From Harmothoe impar (Eukaryota; Annelida; Polychaeta; Phyllodocida; Polynoidae), in NCBI GenBank assembly GCA_947462335.1, contig OX381717.1:48217523-48281522 (forward strand): a DNA stretch of 64,000 nucleotides, written 5' to 3'. The position numbers were made by a program, and so were the translations under genes. Positions within the stretch are counted from its first letter, which is position 1, and every line of letters starts with the position of its first letter. Under the pieces are notes generated by a model that did not search any database, was not told where the DNA came from, and saw only the letters and a list, made by a program, of their open reading frames with translations. This document shows, piece by piece, positions 34,322 through 45,516 of the stretch.

Positions 34322-35377
34322 CCCAGTAAACACAATTAGGTTGGTCAGACGTAAACCTATGTTCAAATTTGATCTGAACTATGTAATTTTACAAGGTTTA
34401 TGGACGTCAGAATGTTAAGGTTTGTTTACCAATCTTGAACCTGCAGGTCTGATTTACATAGATCAGACGCAAATTTACGTTCAACCAGGGTCTAAACACA
34501 AAACATATAATTTCACATAGGGTGATTCAAGTATGAATTTGTATGATATTGCACACAATATCACGTTTACAAACATTATGCAGGGAAACTACCGTAAAAC
34601 CTCGCGTATAAGCCTAACTCGCGTATAAGCCGCACACTTTGTGCCGATCCTATAAGCCGCACCAGCGATCTGATTATGGTGACTTTAGTACTGTACAATA
34701 GCAGCAAAACCCCTCGTATAAGCCGCACCCAGACTCTGGGCCGATCCTATAAGCCGCACCAGCGATCTGATTTGCGTACTAGCTGCGGCTTATATGCAAG
34801 GTTTTACGGTAGCTTCTATAATCCTTAATCTCATTTCCTTCTATATACTTGCAGCTTAACTGAGCAGCCTGACACTATATATATTGCCTGGTTTTGGCTG
34901 CAGAGAGGCTTTGCATATCTTTCATTACCACCAGTCTGGTGTCCGATCAGTAAAATGCCATAAGGCACATATTTATCTATGAAATGTTGTCCTTTGTAAT
35001 GAAAAGTCGAGGGTATGTGGTCGATTTGCATAATATCAGTTTCATAATTCATACAAACTTACTGCTTAAATCTGGTAGATTCGCTAAAGAGCTGTCAGAT
35101 TCTCTCCATACTTCATCTGGTGCTGCCACCTAGTGTGACACTGGGGAGTTATACACCCAATTGAGGTTGAGAAACTACATATTTTATCGTAGATCTACAT
35201 TTATTTACGTTGAAATGAAGTAGAAAAAACAAAAATCAGACATAAACGTTTGTTGAACGTAAATAAATCTTACGTTTTGACGTTCATGAACCTTGCAAAA
35301 AGTCTCAAACCACATACTGGAAAACTACCTAGATGAACCTCTGAGCTACGTTGGAATTACGTAGCGTTTTTTCTGGG
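34322..35377. mobile_element. 1056-bp element with CCCAG/CTGGG ends
   Basis: It begins CCCAGTAAACACAATTAGGT and ends GTAGCGTTTTTTCTGGG, with AT on both outer sides. Subterminal direct and inverted words (TTACGTTCAA, TCAGACGTAAA, AACGTAAATAAA) occur near both ends. The termini match those of the 24-kb En/Spm-like element (CCCAGGTAAAAAAA). It is non-coding, so possibly a non-autonomous relative. It contains a nested MITE. Confidence 0.45.
34592..34809. mobile_element. 218-bp TA-flanked MITE
   Basis: The terminal repeat CCGTAAAACCTCGCGTATAA at 34592 mirrors the right end (34809), and TA flanks both sides. Internal ATAAGCCGCACCAGCGATCTG occurs twice. Related sequences: a truncated copy at 39052-39200 and a 224-bp copy at 41067-41290. 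Confidence 0.75.
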
Positions 35378-36830
35378 ATAATGGCCACTGTCTGTATTCA
35401 GTCAGGTCTTTATCATTATTATTTTTTTGTTAAAAGAAAAAGCTTCACCACTCAAAACATACAGCCAATGATATATGAAGGTCTTCCCAGTTAATTTCCA
35501 GAGGGGTAATCCATCCAGTGAATAGGTTACACATCACTTGAGTTCCACTCACTCTTTGCTGCAGAAATGACTGAGAAATGGGTTTACAAGTATTAAGTCC
35601 TGATCTGCTTTCCAACAGAGCAAATAACAACAGCTGCAGGTTTTGGTAAATTGGATTTAGAAAAACAAAAACTTTCATATTTATAAGCAATGTCTAGTTG
35701 GAATGGTATATTAATTTATTACACACGTTATACTGGTAGGATCTTTTTAAACGATCCAGAGTAATTAGCATAGACTTTGGACCATATTCATGTCATCTGC
35801 TTGAATATTTACATTTCAAAAGGAACAGAAATTAACATATCAAATAACATTTATCTGTTTGGTTTGGTAGAATAATAACCAATGCAAGAGGCCTGTGAAA
35901 TGTATGGAAACCACGATTAAAGAAATAGGATATATTGGACTTTGAATTTTATCTAACATCAGGTTTAGCAGTTGGTCCCATTAGGTTACAGTTGAGTGAA
36001 TAGCAGGAGGCTACGCCCTCAGGTCTAGATCCTTCCCTCTGACCTGTATTGAACAGGGTGGATCTCCTTGTGGTAGATGTGTGGAATGCGGAGGGGTGGC
36101 GTGTAGGATGGTGCAAGGTTGGGGGGGGGGGTGAAAAGGTTTATAGCGTATTGGCTTAACCCCTTCAGGGGAGCATGATGTCACGAATGTTCATTTTTGC
36201 CAATATGGACCACTGCAGTCCCAGCAAGTAACTGGCCAGTGCTGCATTTGTGCATCATGTCAGTCCTTCAGGGTCAGCATGATGCATGAATGAAGCCATG
36301 GACAATTACTGCTGGTCAGGCCTGCATGCATGCACCATAAAGACAATTGGACCCCCCCACGTTATGCTACCCTTAAAAGATCAAGTAATGTCCAGGTATT
36401 ATAAATTCCACTGAAAGTAGTTCTCTCCCACCATTTGCAGTTAGCTAAACGTTAACATAGTTAACTATGGAAAGTACTGTGTGGGTATTGGAAGAAATAA
36501 ATCAGATTCTTTGAATTTTATTTAAAGCTTTCACTTAAATCGTTACTTTTGTCACATAGTAGATTGTCCATTAGTAAAATGATATGATGAACTAAAAATC
36601 TTGCCAAGTGATGCTTTATACTTGATATATTGAGGAAAACCGTTTTCTTTGGGACTAACTTTGGTAACTTTCCTATGTCTGACGATGTGATTGCTCTTGT
36701 GGATATATATTTTCCCCACAGGGGTACAAAATAACTAGGTGAACTGTGACGACTTCCAATTCTTGGAAAGATGGGGGTGTTAACTGACAAGGACAGTATC
36801 TACGCATAAAGCCTTTAAGGGCCGTATAGT
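35378..36830. other. Gene-free stretch
   Basis: Open frames on the minus strand (35445-35690, 36518-36790) lack domain signatures and are AT-rich, probably chance. Copies of the GATGCATGAATGCAGC palindromic repeat family occur near 36230-36335. Confidence 0.3.
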
Positions 36831-37044
36831 GCTTTTCAATCGGCTCCGCCCTGTGACGTCATAATGCACACAGTCCTGGGGAATAACATGCTAGCGCTGC
36901 ATACATGCAATAATCCGACCCTTCTGGAGTGTATCAACCCTGTAAGGTGGCATTGTGATTGAATACGACACTGGGGAGTAACTCATCACGGCTGCATTCA
37001 TGCATCATGAAGACAGAGGTCATTAAAGCACTATGCCGTCATTA
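36831..37044. mobile_element. Decayed piggyBac-like palindromic element
   Basis: CCTTTAAGGGCCGTATAGTGC at the left and GCACTATGCCGTCATTAAAAG at the right resemble the complete elements at 37054 and 58720. Between them is the characteristic palindromic core (GCTGCATTCATGCATCATG). No clean TTAA pair remains. Confidence 0.35.
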
Positions 37045-37053
37045 AAAGCTTAA

Positions 37054-37254
37054 CCCTTTAAGGCCGACCAAAAAAAAAATTTGCTGGTGATGGGGGCGAG
37101 ACATTTTCACAGTTACCTTCCCTGGGCCGAGCCTTTGCTGTTTCCCATAGAGTTAAGATGACTATAGTCGATGCTCGGCCCTCCATGGCATCGACTATAG
37201 TCGATGCTCGGCCCCCCATGGCATCAACTATAGTTGATGCTTGGCCCTAAAGGG
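37054..37254. mobile_element. 201-bp piggyBac-like MITE with palindromic tandem repeats
   Basis: It has CCCTTTAAGGCC and GGCCCTAAAGGG termini and TTAA on both sides (37050-37053 and 37255-37258), the piggyBac signature. Inside are three near-tandem units of about 33 bp (37160-37247), each carrying the palindrome GCATCGACTATAGTCGATGC or a variant, followed by TCGGCCC and CATG. Confidence 0.75.
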
Positions 37255-37258
37255 TTAA

Positions 37259-38282
37259 AGTCCTGACTTAAAGGTGCGGTTCTCCATGCTCCAGTGAGAA
37301 ACAGTGACCTCAGCTCATAGTGAAATGTCAGAATTTTGTGGGTCAGCATTTTATTTTGCTGCTTTTTGACCCTGTACATTCCTATGATACCTGCTTTGGT
37401 GAGACTACTTTCAGCACAAGTACATATTTAATAGTTGAAAGTATTTCCCCAACTTTACGGCCTAATATCATTTAAAAAAAGATTGAGTGATTCATCTTTG
37501 GAATCATCCGGTGGGGACACCCGCACCCCGTCATATTGGATACCAGCTACTTTACTATAATGTGCCTCCCCCACCAATGATCTGATCTTCAGACCGGTCT
37601 GCATTTACACTGAGTGTGCCGGATATGCCTACATGATTGTGTGTGCTACATTTTCTGAAACTGACAAAAATAGGCAAGAGCATGAATATTCTTCTATGGT
37701 AGAGACATAAATTATGTTTTTAATTATTCAGATTGTAATGTATCTCGATACCATATCAGCCCCCTTGACTCTCTTGATTTAGTACAACTTGTGGGATGAG
37801 ACACAGATGAACAAATTATCAGCAGTTGAGCTTTTAGAAGGGACCACAAGCAAAATATGAAAAACATAGGAGTATAGTTATTATTCACAGGTCATCAGAA
37901 AGCTAAGGACAACAGGATTTCAGAAATATTACTGTGGGTATAATAAGGTGAAATAAGAAATTGAAGTCGAATTTACCCAAGAGAAAATGATAAATCATTT
38001 TCCACAGATCAGACCAAATCTGCTAGCTATTCTTTGTGACCAATGTATTTTCATGGGGGCAGAATTTATGCCACCATTTCATCAGGTAAAAAATGGCTGC
38101 CAGGAAGGATTGAACTGGATAAAACTGAATAATATCATCATTTTTTTGAACATACAACTGGAGCTTTACAAGGTCTAGCCTTATACCTAATGGAGTAATA
38201 TCAACATAAAAATGAGCAACTTACCAAAATAACCATTTTCTTCTCTGACAGATGGAATTTTTAGTTTGAGAGAGAGAGACTG
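37259..38282. other. Gene-free stretch
   Basis: No coding or RNA gene recognised. No candidate 5' exon for the membrane-protein gene starting at 40095 could be found here. Confidence 0.3.
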
Positions 38283-38354
38283 ATAGTGCATTTCATAAAG
38301 AAGCTGCTGAACGCTATTGCTACATGCTTGGTGTCAACTACCATGCACTACAAT
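38283..38354 (+). pseudogene. Relic of the N-terminal exon of the EGF/sushi gene family
   Basis: The sequence encodes FHKEAAERYCYMLGVN, closely matching FHREAAERYCYMLGIN in the intact exon at 59262-59505. Homology stops right after this. In the same frame there is a TGA about 8 codons upstream and a TAA shortly downstream, and no splice pair gives an exon of normal size. It is therefore read as a broken remnant. It sits 1.7 kb upstream of the intact body exons starting at 40095. Confidence 0.65.
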
Positions 38355-38513
38355 AATTTGTATTTATTAGGGAATTGTACTTTTCTATTAATGAGTGGGG
38401 GGAGGGAATGTCAGACTTGGGGAGACCACAAGAAGTTGGTGCAAAAATCCTGCAACCCCTACCCCCCTATTATTATAAAATAATCATACCCTTAAACTTT
38501 AGGCCCTAAGTTA

Positions 38514-39050
38514 GGGTGTTTCACAAGGGGGATATACAATTAATTGTAGAATAAGTGTTTCTATAGGAGATGTTACTTGTATATAACAAGTAACACCGAC
38601 ATTTGGTTTAGTATCAATTGTATACTGCTTTTAAAAAGTGTTTCACGAAGGTCTACAACCAAGATGTTGAGTCAGGGTCTTTGGCCTACAATCGAGATAC
38701 AACTAATGTATAAGTGTTTCACAATGCATATTAGTGTGGTCATACCATGCCCGCTTATATTTTCCTTAAAGATTTTTCACTTTTTTTTTCAGGTAATTTA
38801 TGTGTCGTACTACACATGAGAATCCCTGCAAATATCTGTTTATTCAGGATGAAAATAAACTAGTTATACTCAATTAAACAAAACTTGTGTTGATGCTATG
38901 TTATAATTATACAAGGGGAGTGTATTTAAGATTAATGCTACATGTTTATTAAGTATATAACCATAGATACAATTGAACCTTGTGAAACACCAAGTTAAGA
39001 TTAATATTGGGTGATAGTAAGTTGGTCTTAGAAAACGTATAAAATTTATT
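38514..39050. mobile_element. GGGTGTTTCACAAGG element, copy 1 (3' truncated)
   Basis: It begins GGGTGTTTCACAAGGGGGAT and runs closely parallel to the copy at 39211-39849. It contains repeated GTGTTTCACAA words in both orientations. Its right end is interrupted by MITE sequence at 39052. Confidence 0.6.
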
Positions 39051-39051
39051 A

Positions 39052-39200
39052 CCGTAAATTCCCTCGTACTACCCGCATCTCGCGTATAACCTGCACCCCC
39101 AACTCAGGAGAATCCTATAACCCGTTTTGGGATCTGAAAATTTCAATTTAAGTACTGTTCTATAGTGATCAAAACACTTGTATAACCCGCACCCTATATA
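39052..39200. mobile_element. Truncated CCGTAAATT MITE
   Basis: The left terminus CCGTAAATTCCCTCG, preceded by TA, and the internal ATAACCCGCACCC relate it to the MITE at 41067-41290. The right terminus is missing. Confidence 0.5.
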
Positions 39201-39210
39201 GGCATGTCAG

Positions 39211-39849
39211 TGGGGTGTTTCACAGGGGGGATATACAATTAATTGTAGAATAAGTGTTTCTATAGGAGGTGTTAATTGTATATAACCACTAAGACCGACA
39301 TTTGGTTGTATCAATTGTATACTGCTTATAAAAAGTGTTTCACAAAGGTCTACAACCAATATGTTAAGTCAGGGTCTTTGGCCTACAATCTAGATATGAC
39401 TAATGTTTAAGTGTTTCACAATGCATATTAGGGTGGAGCTCATACCATGCCCGCTAATATTTTCCTTACATATTTTTTCAGGCTATATATGTTTCATACT
39501 ACGCACAAGAATCCCTGCTATATATGTTTATTTAGGATGAAAATAAACTAGTTATATTCATTTAAACAACACTTATGTTGGTCCTATGTGATCATCATCC
39601 AAGGAGAGTGTATTTAAGATTAATGCTACATGGTTATTAATTATGGTTGACTTACTTTTACCAAATGTTAGCCTTAAGTTGGTGTTTCACAAGCTGCAAT
39701 ATTATCTTCAATTGTATCCAAGTATATGACCATAGATACAATTGAAACTTGTGAAACACCAAGATAAGATTAACATTGGGTGATATCAAGTAGGTCTTAG
39801 AAAACATGTAAAATGAATTGTATCTATTTTCCCCTTGTGAAACACCCCA
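39211..39849. mobile_element. GGGTGTTTCACAAGG element, copy 2
   Basis: The termini TGGGGTGTTTCACAGGGGG and CCCCTTGTGAAACACCCCA are inverted. Internal GTGTTTCACAA words repeat in both orientations. It has no coding capacity. Target duplication is not clear. Together with copy 1 it forms a tandem pair interrupted by a MITE. Confidence 0.6.
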
Positions 39850-40026
39850 TTGGTATCAAATGAAAGCTGAGTTTGGTTCACGTACATGATAATGGTTATT
39901 TAACTATACACATAGCAAGAAAATGCAAGGGAAAAAAAGACCTCTCGGCCTGTGCCTCCCCTTCTGGGGCTTTTCTTTTTTATCAGAATAGACAATGTCC
40001 AACTTTTACAATTGTTTTTCAGATAA

Positions 40027-40066
40027 AGTCATTTTTATAAGCGATCAGGACTCTCATTACGTCGAA
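40027..40066. mobile_element. Relic half of the CGACGTAATAAGCG MITE
   Basis: TTTTTATAAGCGATCAGGAC followed by CTCATTACGTCGAACGTG is a degraded right half of the MITE complete at 9193-9371. Confidence 0.4.
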
Positions 40067-40094
40067 CGTGTTACCTTAATTTTCTTTGTTGTAG

Positions 40095-43000
40095 CTGTTA
40101 TGCTAAGACAAGTGGCGTAGATGTCCCAGATCCTGTCGGGAGTGAAAATGTGGTGGGAGTGTTTGATGGGAATCCGGGTGCTAGTGCCAGAAAAAGATGC
40201 GACGCACAATTATCTTCGCCCGACTCAGCCTGCTATGATGAATGCTACCGGGGTACAACAAATAATGGATCGACACATGATGATACACCTAGCTTACCTG
40301 AAGCCATCTGTCTATTTGTGGGTGCTGGTTTTGATATCCCTTACCATCCCTTCTGGGTGCTGACATGCTCAGGTATGACAAAATGTAACATTAAATTATC
40401 ACATTTCAAATAGTGCGATTTAGAATCTGGAAAGATATTGAACATAGCAACTTTAAGGTAACAGTCACCAAGCATGAACTAAAGGGAATTGTTATAATGG
40501 TTCCTATAACTCTAGACGTGGGCCCAGTGTGACAATGGAGATTCATCTGTGTGACGATGTATAATTATGTTTAATATTGTTTGTATGAGGTATATTTTTG
40601 ATATTGTATGATTGATGTATATTTTTGATATTGCATGTATGATGTATATGTTTAATATTTTCGGAAAGGCTATTTTATCAGACCAGCTCAAGATGGATAG
40701 GTGCCTTGTTTTTTTCCTTCTATGTTAAAAGTTAAAATAAGTCTTAATTATAGGCCCCACCCTAGGATTACAGATTGGACATGATAATTTATAGTAATCG
40801 GTTGTTTCCTTTCAAGATATTAACGAGTGTGCTGTCGGAGTACAGTTCAACTGTTCGGATCCATTTAACTGCCTCTCAAGAGTTGCATGTGGTCCAAAAG
40901 CCAACTGTGCGAACCTGGTCGGATCTTTCTTATGTTCCTGTCCACCAGGATACGAACCGGCAAACGGTGACACCAGTGACCCCTACAACCTCAATGCTGG
41001 ATGCACAGGTAATGTTATCATCATTTAACATTATGTAACACCCAATAGAGGTATATCAATAAGCTACCGCTAAATTCCAGTGTATAACCCGCGTGTTATA
41101 CACGAACCAAACAGCCAGTGCATGTTCTACAAAACTCCCTAAGTCTCGGTGTGGGTATAATACGAGGGTTTTTGGCAGTATAGTAGAGTACTAAAATCGT
41201 AATTTTCAGACGTCTGCTGCGGGTTGTAGGATTCTCTCAAAGTCGGGTGCGGGTTGTACTTGAGATGCGGTTATATGTGGGAATTTACAGTATTTGAAAA
41301 ACTCTTATAATTACGTTATAGGGATAGGTTCTTTCCCAAATGGTCTGACTGGGGTTCAGCAGAGAGGTCGACTTTAGAAAGCAGTGCTTCCATCAATGTC
41401 AGTCAATCTGTTTGCCCACAATCCGTCCATAAAACTGGACAAAATGGTGGCACTGATTGACATATTGGTGTAAGCAGAACCCATCAAATAGCGACGTTTT
41501 GCTGAAATTGTAACCTCATCTGGCCGTAAAAATAACCCGGTCAATAGAATAAAAAGTATACTATACCGTTGTCTCTTTACTCCATTTGGAATGTATGTAC
41601 AAGAGCATAGCAACTCTATATTTCACATTGTTGTGAATTAACTCAGTATCTCACTATGAATGAGGAGCTGACTCTTATGGAAATAGACGTTCCAGTGGAA
41701 ATTCTATGTATCTTGTTTGTGTATAGAAGCTAATAGTAAAGGGTTATCTAAAGTTGCGTCCTCCGCTTACATCTTTTTGAGGCAACTTACTTCTATTATG
41801 AAAACTATATATTTTTTAACTGTTTCATTTCAGATATCAATGAATGTGACAATCCTGACATCTGTGGCCCAATGTCACGTTGTATAAATAAGGAGGGAAC
41901 GTACATTTGTATCTGTAACAATCCTCTAAAATATGATGTGGTCAATAACATATGCGAGGGTAAGACTGTTATTCTCATTCATATTCATCCATTGCACTTC
42001 CGAAATATTCAATGTTAAAAACGGTTGTTTGGCTGTATATCTGTGTCTCTAAAACTTTTTCCACCATTATAATTTTCTTTTTCAATTTGATTTTGAAGCT
42101 CATAATGATTATTGAAGCCCTGCAAGATAAACCTAACAGTAATATGTATATAGTATATGATTTCTTTACCAAACTTATCAATAAATGGGTGACTGCAAGT
42201 AAAATATCAACTATTTCAAATATTTCAGAGCCGATCTGTCCACAGATACCTGTCATACTGAACGCTCGTCCCACTGCCACCATCCCCGCAACACCGCAGG
42301 TAGGTGACAGCGTCATCTACATATGTGAAAATGGTTTCGTGGTAAGTCCTGAGACTACGCCCTCACCAGTGCTGGCCCTATATGGGTATGATCCTGAGAC
42401 CGCCTTTGCCGTCACCTGCACCGACGATGAGACATGGCAGCCTGAGCCCGAAAAAATGTGCCAACGTAAGTCACTTATTTTGTCTTGTAGCCCAAAGTAT
42501 TTTCCATATGCTTTTTGATTATCAATTGACACTAGCTTTCATTCAGTATTGTTGGTTTATTTCTAGATCACAATAGGGTGGGCATTCATTGTCCATAATT
42601 ACAAATATTGTATTCTGTATTTCCCATTACGTGTACTCTTGAAATTAGATCTGCATGTCTCTCATTAAACCATCAGCATGTTGATAGAAGAATGCCACTT
42701 TAAGGTGCACACTGGAATATGGTTTCTAGAATATTAAGGCCTTTAATCAGACACAGGTAAAAATAATTATCTCATTTCAAGAAAATAAGTTTATTAAACT
42801 CATCTGGCAGACAGGGGACTTATTTTCTTGAAATGAGATAATCATTTTTGGCTGTGAACCATATGATTACATGAATCATTATAATAATGTCTAATCAGCC
42901 ATTGATTTATCCAGGTGTTTCTTGCGGTGACCCTGGGATTGTCTGCTATGCCAACCGTACTGGCAGTAGCTTCTTGTATGAAGATGAAGTCACTTTTGTG

Positions 43001-45416
43001 TGCAAAGAGGGTTTCCAGTTGAAGGAAGGAGGTAACAACTTCCAGCGAACCTGTCAGAATGACGGCACATGGACGAAAACATATGAATGTGTTGGTTAGT
43101 GTTGATTTACAGTTATAATATATGGAAGGCCAACTATAGACTAAAAATGAATCATACTACAACTTAATATTACTCAGATCTTCATGAACCATTCTTGATC
43201 ATCCTTTTGACCGTTACGTTTTTGTAATAACATTACCAACTGTGTCCTTACTGTAAATCTATTTCTGAATATTTTAATTTGATGAGAACAATAACACCAG
43301 ACTATGCACCCTTGTTATCTTCATTCTTACTTTTTGAATATCTGTACAGTATTTTTGAAAATCATTTCATGAATAAAAATACGTCATAAATTCAAAATTT
43401 AAAGCCATATTATGTCTTGAGTGTATTCTTTTTGTCTATTCAATAAAAAAAAGGTTATCCTGCACATTTCATTTCTTATTTTGTCCAGATATTGATGAGT
43501 GTAATTTGGGCAGCGTGATCTGTGACGGTGTGACGAGGCATTGCATCAATACGATCGGCAGCTACTTCTGCTCCTGTGTGCCGTGGTCTGAGCGTGACGG
43601 GTTGGAGGAACAATGCATGGAATGGGGCGGTCTCATCGACTGTAAGTTATACTCTTCATAATGGTTGCCCACCAAATTGATCAAACCTGGATATGACATA
43701 CTTTGATTACACCATAAAGAATGCGGAGTAACCACAATAGCTTGAACCATATGAAACATATGCCCTGAATTATATTGACTTCATTTGCAATATGTAGGAT
43801 GCATATGCATTCAGAGTTGTTTACAAGGTTCCATACTCGAATAAACCTCAAATAACAGACTTGAATCAAGCATCAGAACAGATCAAACTGTATCTCTGTT
43901 ATCCCATATTTAGCACTGCAGATCAATATGCCAATAGCCAAACAATGTCCTATGTATTCGTGCCAGTTACAATTATTGATATCATTTCCTCAGTTCCTCG
44001 CTATGAAGCGTGTGAAATGGTGGAGCTTCTTGGCTTCTGCAACCATGGCCGATGTGAGATGGAGGATGACAATGCTTACTGCAGGTCTGTAAGGAAGTAC
44101 AAGGACTTTTTAAGAAAATGGAGGGGGGGAGCTGTGGAAGGAGATTTTTCTGATTTTTCTGAAGAAGTACTTTATTCTTCTTCGGAAAACCCCTTTTGCC
44201 CCCTGTCATATTCAATAATGGCCAATCTAAGAGGACATGTATACGGTATAATATTATATGGGTTTAATAAATTCTACACACATATCTAGATTCTAGAGTC
44301 CACAGGGACACTGAATATTGTATGGTACAGAATATTACCATAAAGATAGATCTGTATGTACCCTGCATATAGCCCCTGTGCCTCCTGTGTCTGTACAGAC
44401 AACACTGGGCTGCTCCAGCCTTTACAAAAGGGCTGCTTTACAGGGGCCAAACAGGCAATACATGTGGCTCAGAGGGCGTTAATGTTGAAAGGTGCAATAT
44501 GAGTTTCTTTCACCATGGCCTTTAATTTTATTCCCATGAAAAATGATCATTTTGCGTATCTCTACCAGGTGTGATGAGGGGTACGAAGGCGACTCTTGTG
44601 ACCGTTGGAAGCAACTACCTTCATTCGTGATGGCCCTTGTCGCACTCATCCTTGTGGCTGTCCTCATCATGCTTCTCGTGTTCTGCTGCCTTTGTCAATG
44701 GATCCGCAGAGGTAGACAGCTGACTGCCCCACTACCTTACCCTACTATGGTAGCACCAGCCTATGGAGGGTAAGTCAAGTTCTGCAATTGAAATACACTG
44801 AGAGAATGATGAGCATCAGGCCAAGATAATTAAAATATGAGTTTGAGGCTACCTGACCTTACCTAGTAAAATAGGGCCCACCCTAAAAATTATCAATTAA
44901 TATTGAAAAGAGAGGTAATTTTAGGCTGTTTTGGAGTTATATTTGATTGTCTATGAGTTGATGTGATGGTGTACGAGAGAAGGCCTTCTTAAACCACCTA
45001 TACCAGCATTCTCAGACCGCACAAGGTTTTGACGATGCTGGATTGTCCTTCCTGGCATCTGGCAATGTTTCCATTTTTCATGGGTGTAGATGCTACATGT
45101 TCATCAGCAATAAAAGCTTTTGAAACAATAATTCCTGCCTTCATCAATTACTTACAAATCGATTTCCTTTGGGTATTGCTGCATTATAGCAAGGTCAGTT
45201 AGGGGATATTGACATGTTCTCTGATATTTGTAAAATATGTCTTTGTGTATTATTCACCTCTCTTAACATTGTGTACTGTTGAAAGACACAACTTGTTTGT
45301 TGATATTCAGTCGATAAAAGCTTATAAAACTCAACACTTCTAACAGTTCCATCTATTTATTTTCTCACAGCTTCCCTGGGAGGCCCATCAAACCATACGG
45401 TGGTCGAGTGTACTAA
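40095..45416 (+). CDS. EGF-CA/sushi type I membrane protein, body and C-terminus (9 exons)
   Basis: Exons, all in phase: 40095-40372, 40817-41008, 41834-41959, 42229-42465, 42915-43094, 43489-43641, 43994-44084, 44569-44769 and 45371-45416 (TAA), giving 500 residues. Order: a Cys-rich segment of unrecognised fold; EGF-CA (DINECAV, CANLVGSFLCSC); EGF-CA (DINECDN, CINKEGTYICIC); sushi (CPQIPV to MCQ); sushi (CGDPGIV to YECV); EGF-CA (DIDECNL, CINTIGSYFCSC); an EGF split by an intron (CNHGRC, CDEGYEGDSC); a membrane helix (MALVALILVAVLIMLLVF); a short tail with LPYP and a Pro/Gly/Tyr-rich end. The three EGF-CA domains keep the Asn-hydroxylation pattern. The likely role is a surface adhesion or recognition receptor. 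The first exon starts in phase 2 and needs a 5' partner that was not found upstream; the matching N-terminal exons lie downstream at 50.6 and 59.3 kb. An AATAAA is at 45511. Confidence 0.85.
41067..41290. mobile_element. 224-bp TA-flanked MITE in an intron
   Basis: The ends CCGCTAAATTCC and GGGAATTTACAG are imperfectly inverted, with TA on both sides. Internal ATAACCCGCG and CGGGTTGTA words mirror each other. It lies between the two first EGF-CA exons. Confidence 0.55.
42752..42856. mobile_element. 105-bp foldback element in an intron
   Basis: CACAGGTAAAAATAATTATC at the left and the complementary right end form long arms including ATTATCTCATTTCAAGAAAA with few mismatches and a loop of about 24 bases. 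It lies between the two sushi exons. It could be a CACTA-type MITE (CACAG ends) or simply a hairpin. Confidence 0.55.
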
Positions 45417-45510
45417 GGAAGGCGGAAACCATTTGTTCAGACCATTGCAAAACCCTTCCGGCTGATACATACTCTTGGAGAAACAGCAAGAGAATTCAAT
45501 TAACATTGTG

Positions 45511-45516
45511 AATAAA
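45511..45516 (+). terminator. Poly(A) signal AATAAA
   Basis: Canonical AATAAA 95 bp after the stop codon of the EGF/sushi gene; the likely 3' end of that transcript. Confidence 0.55.
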
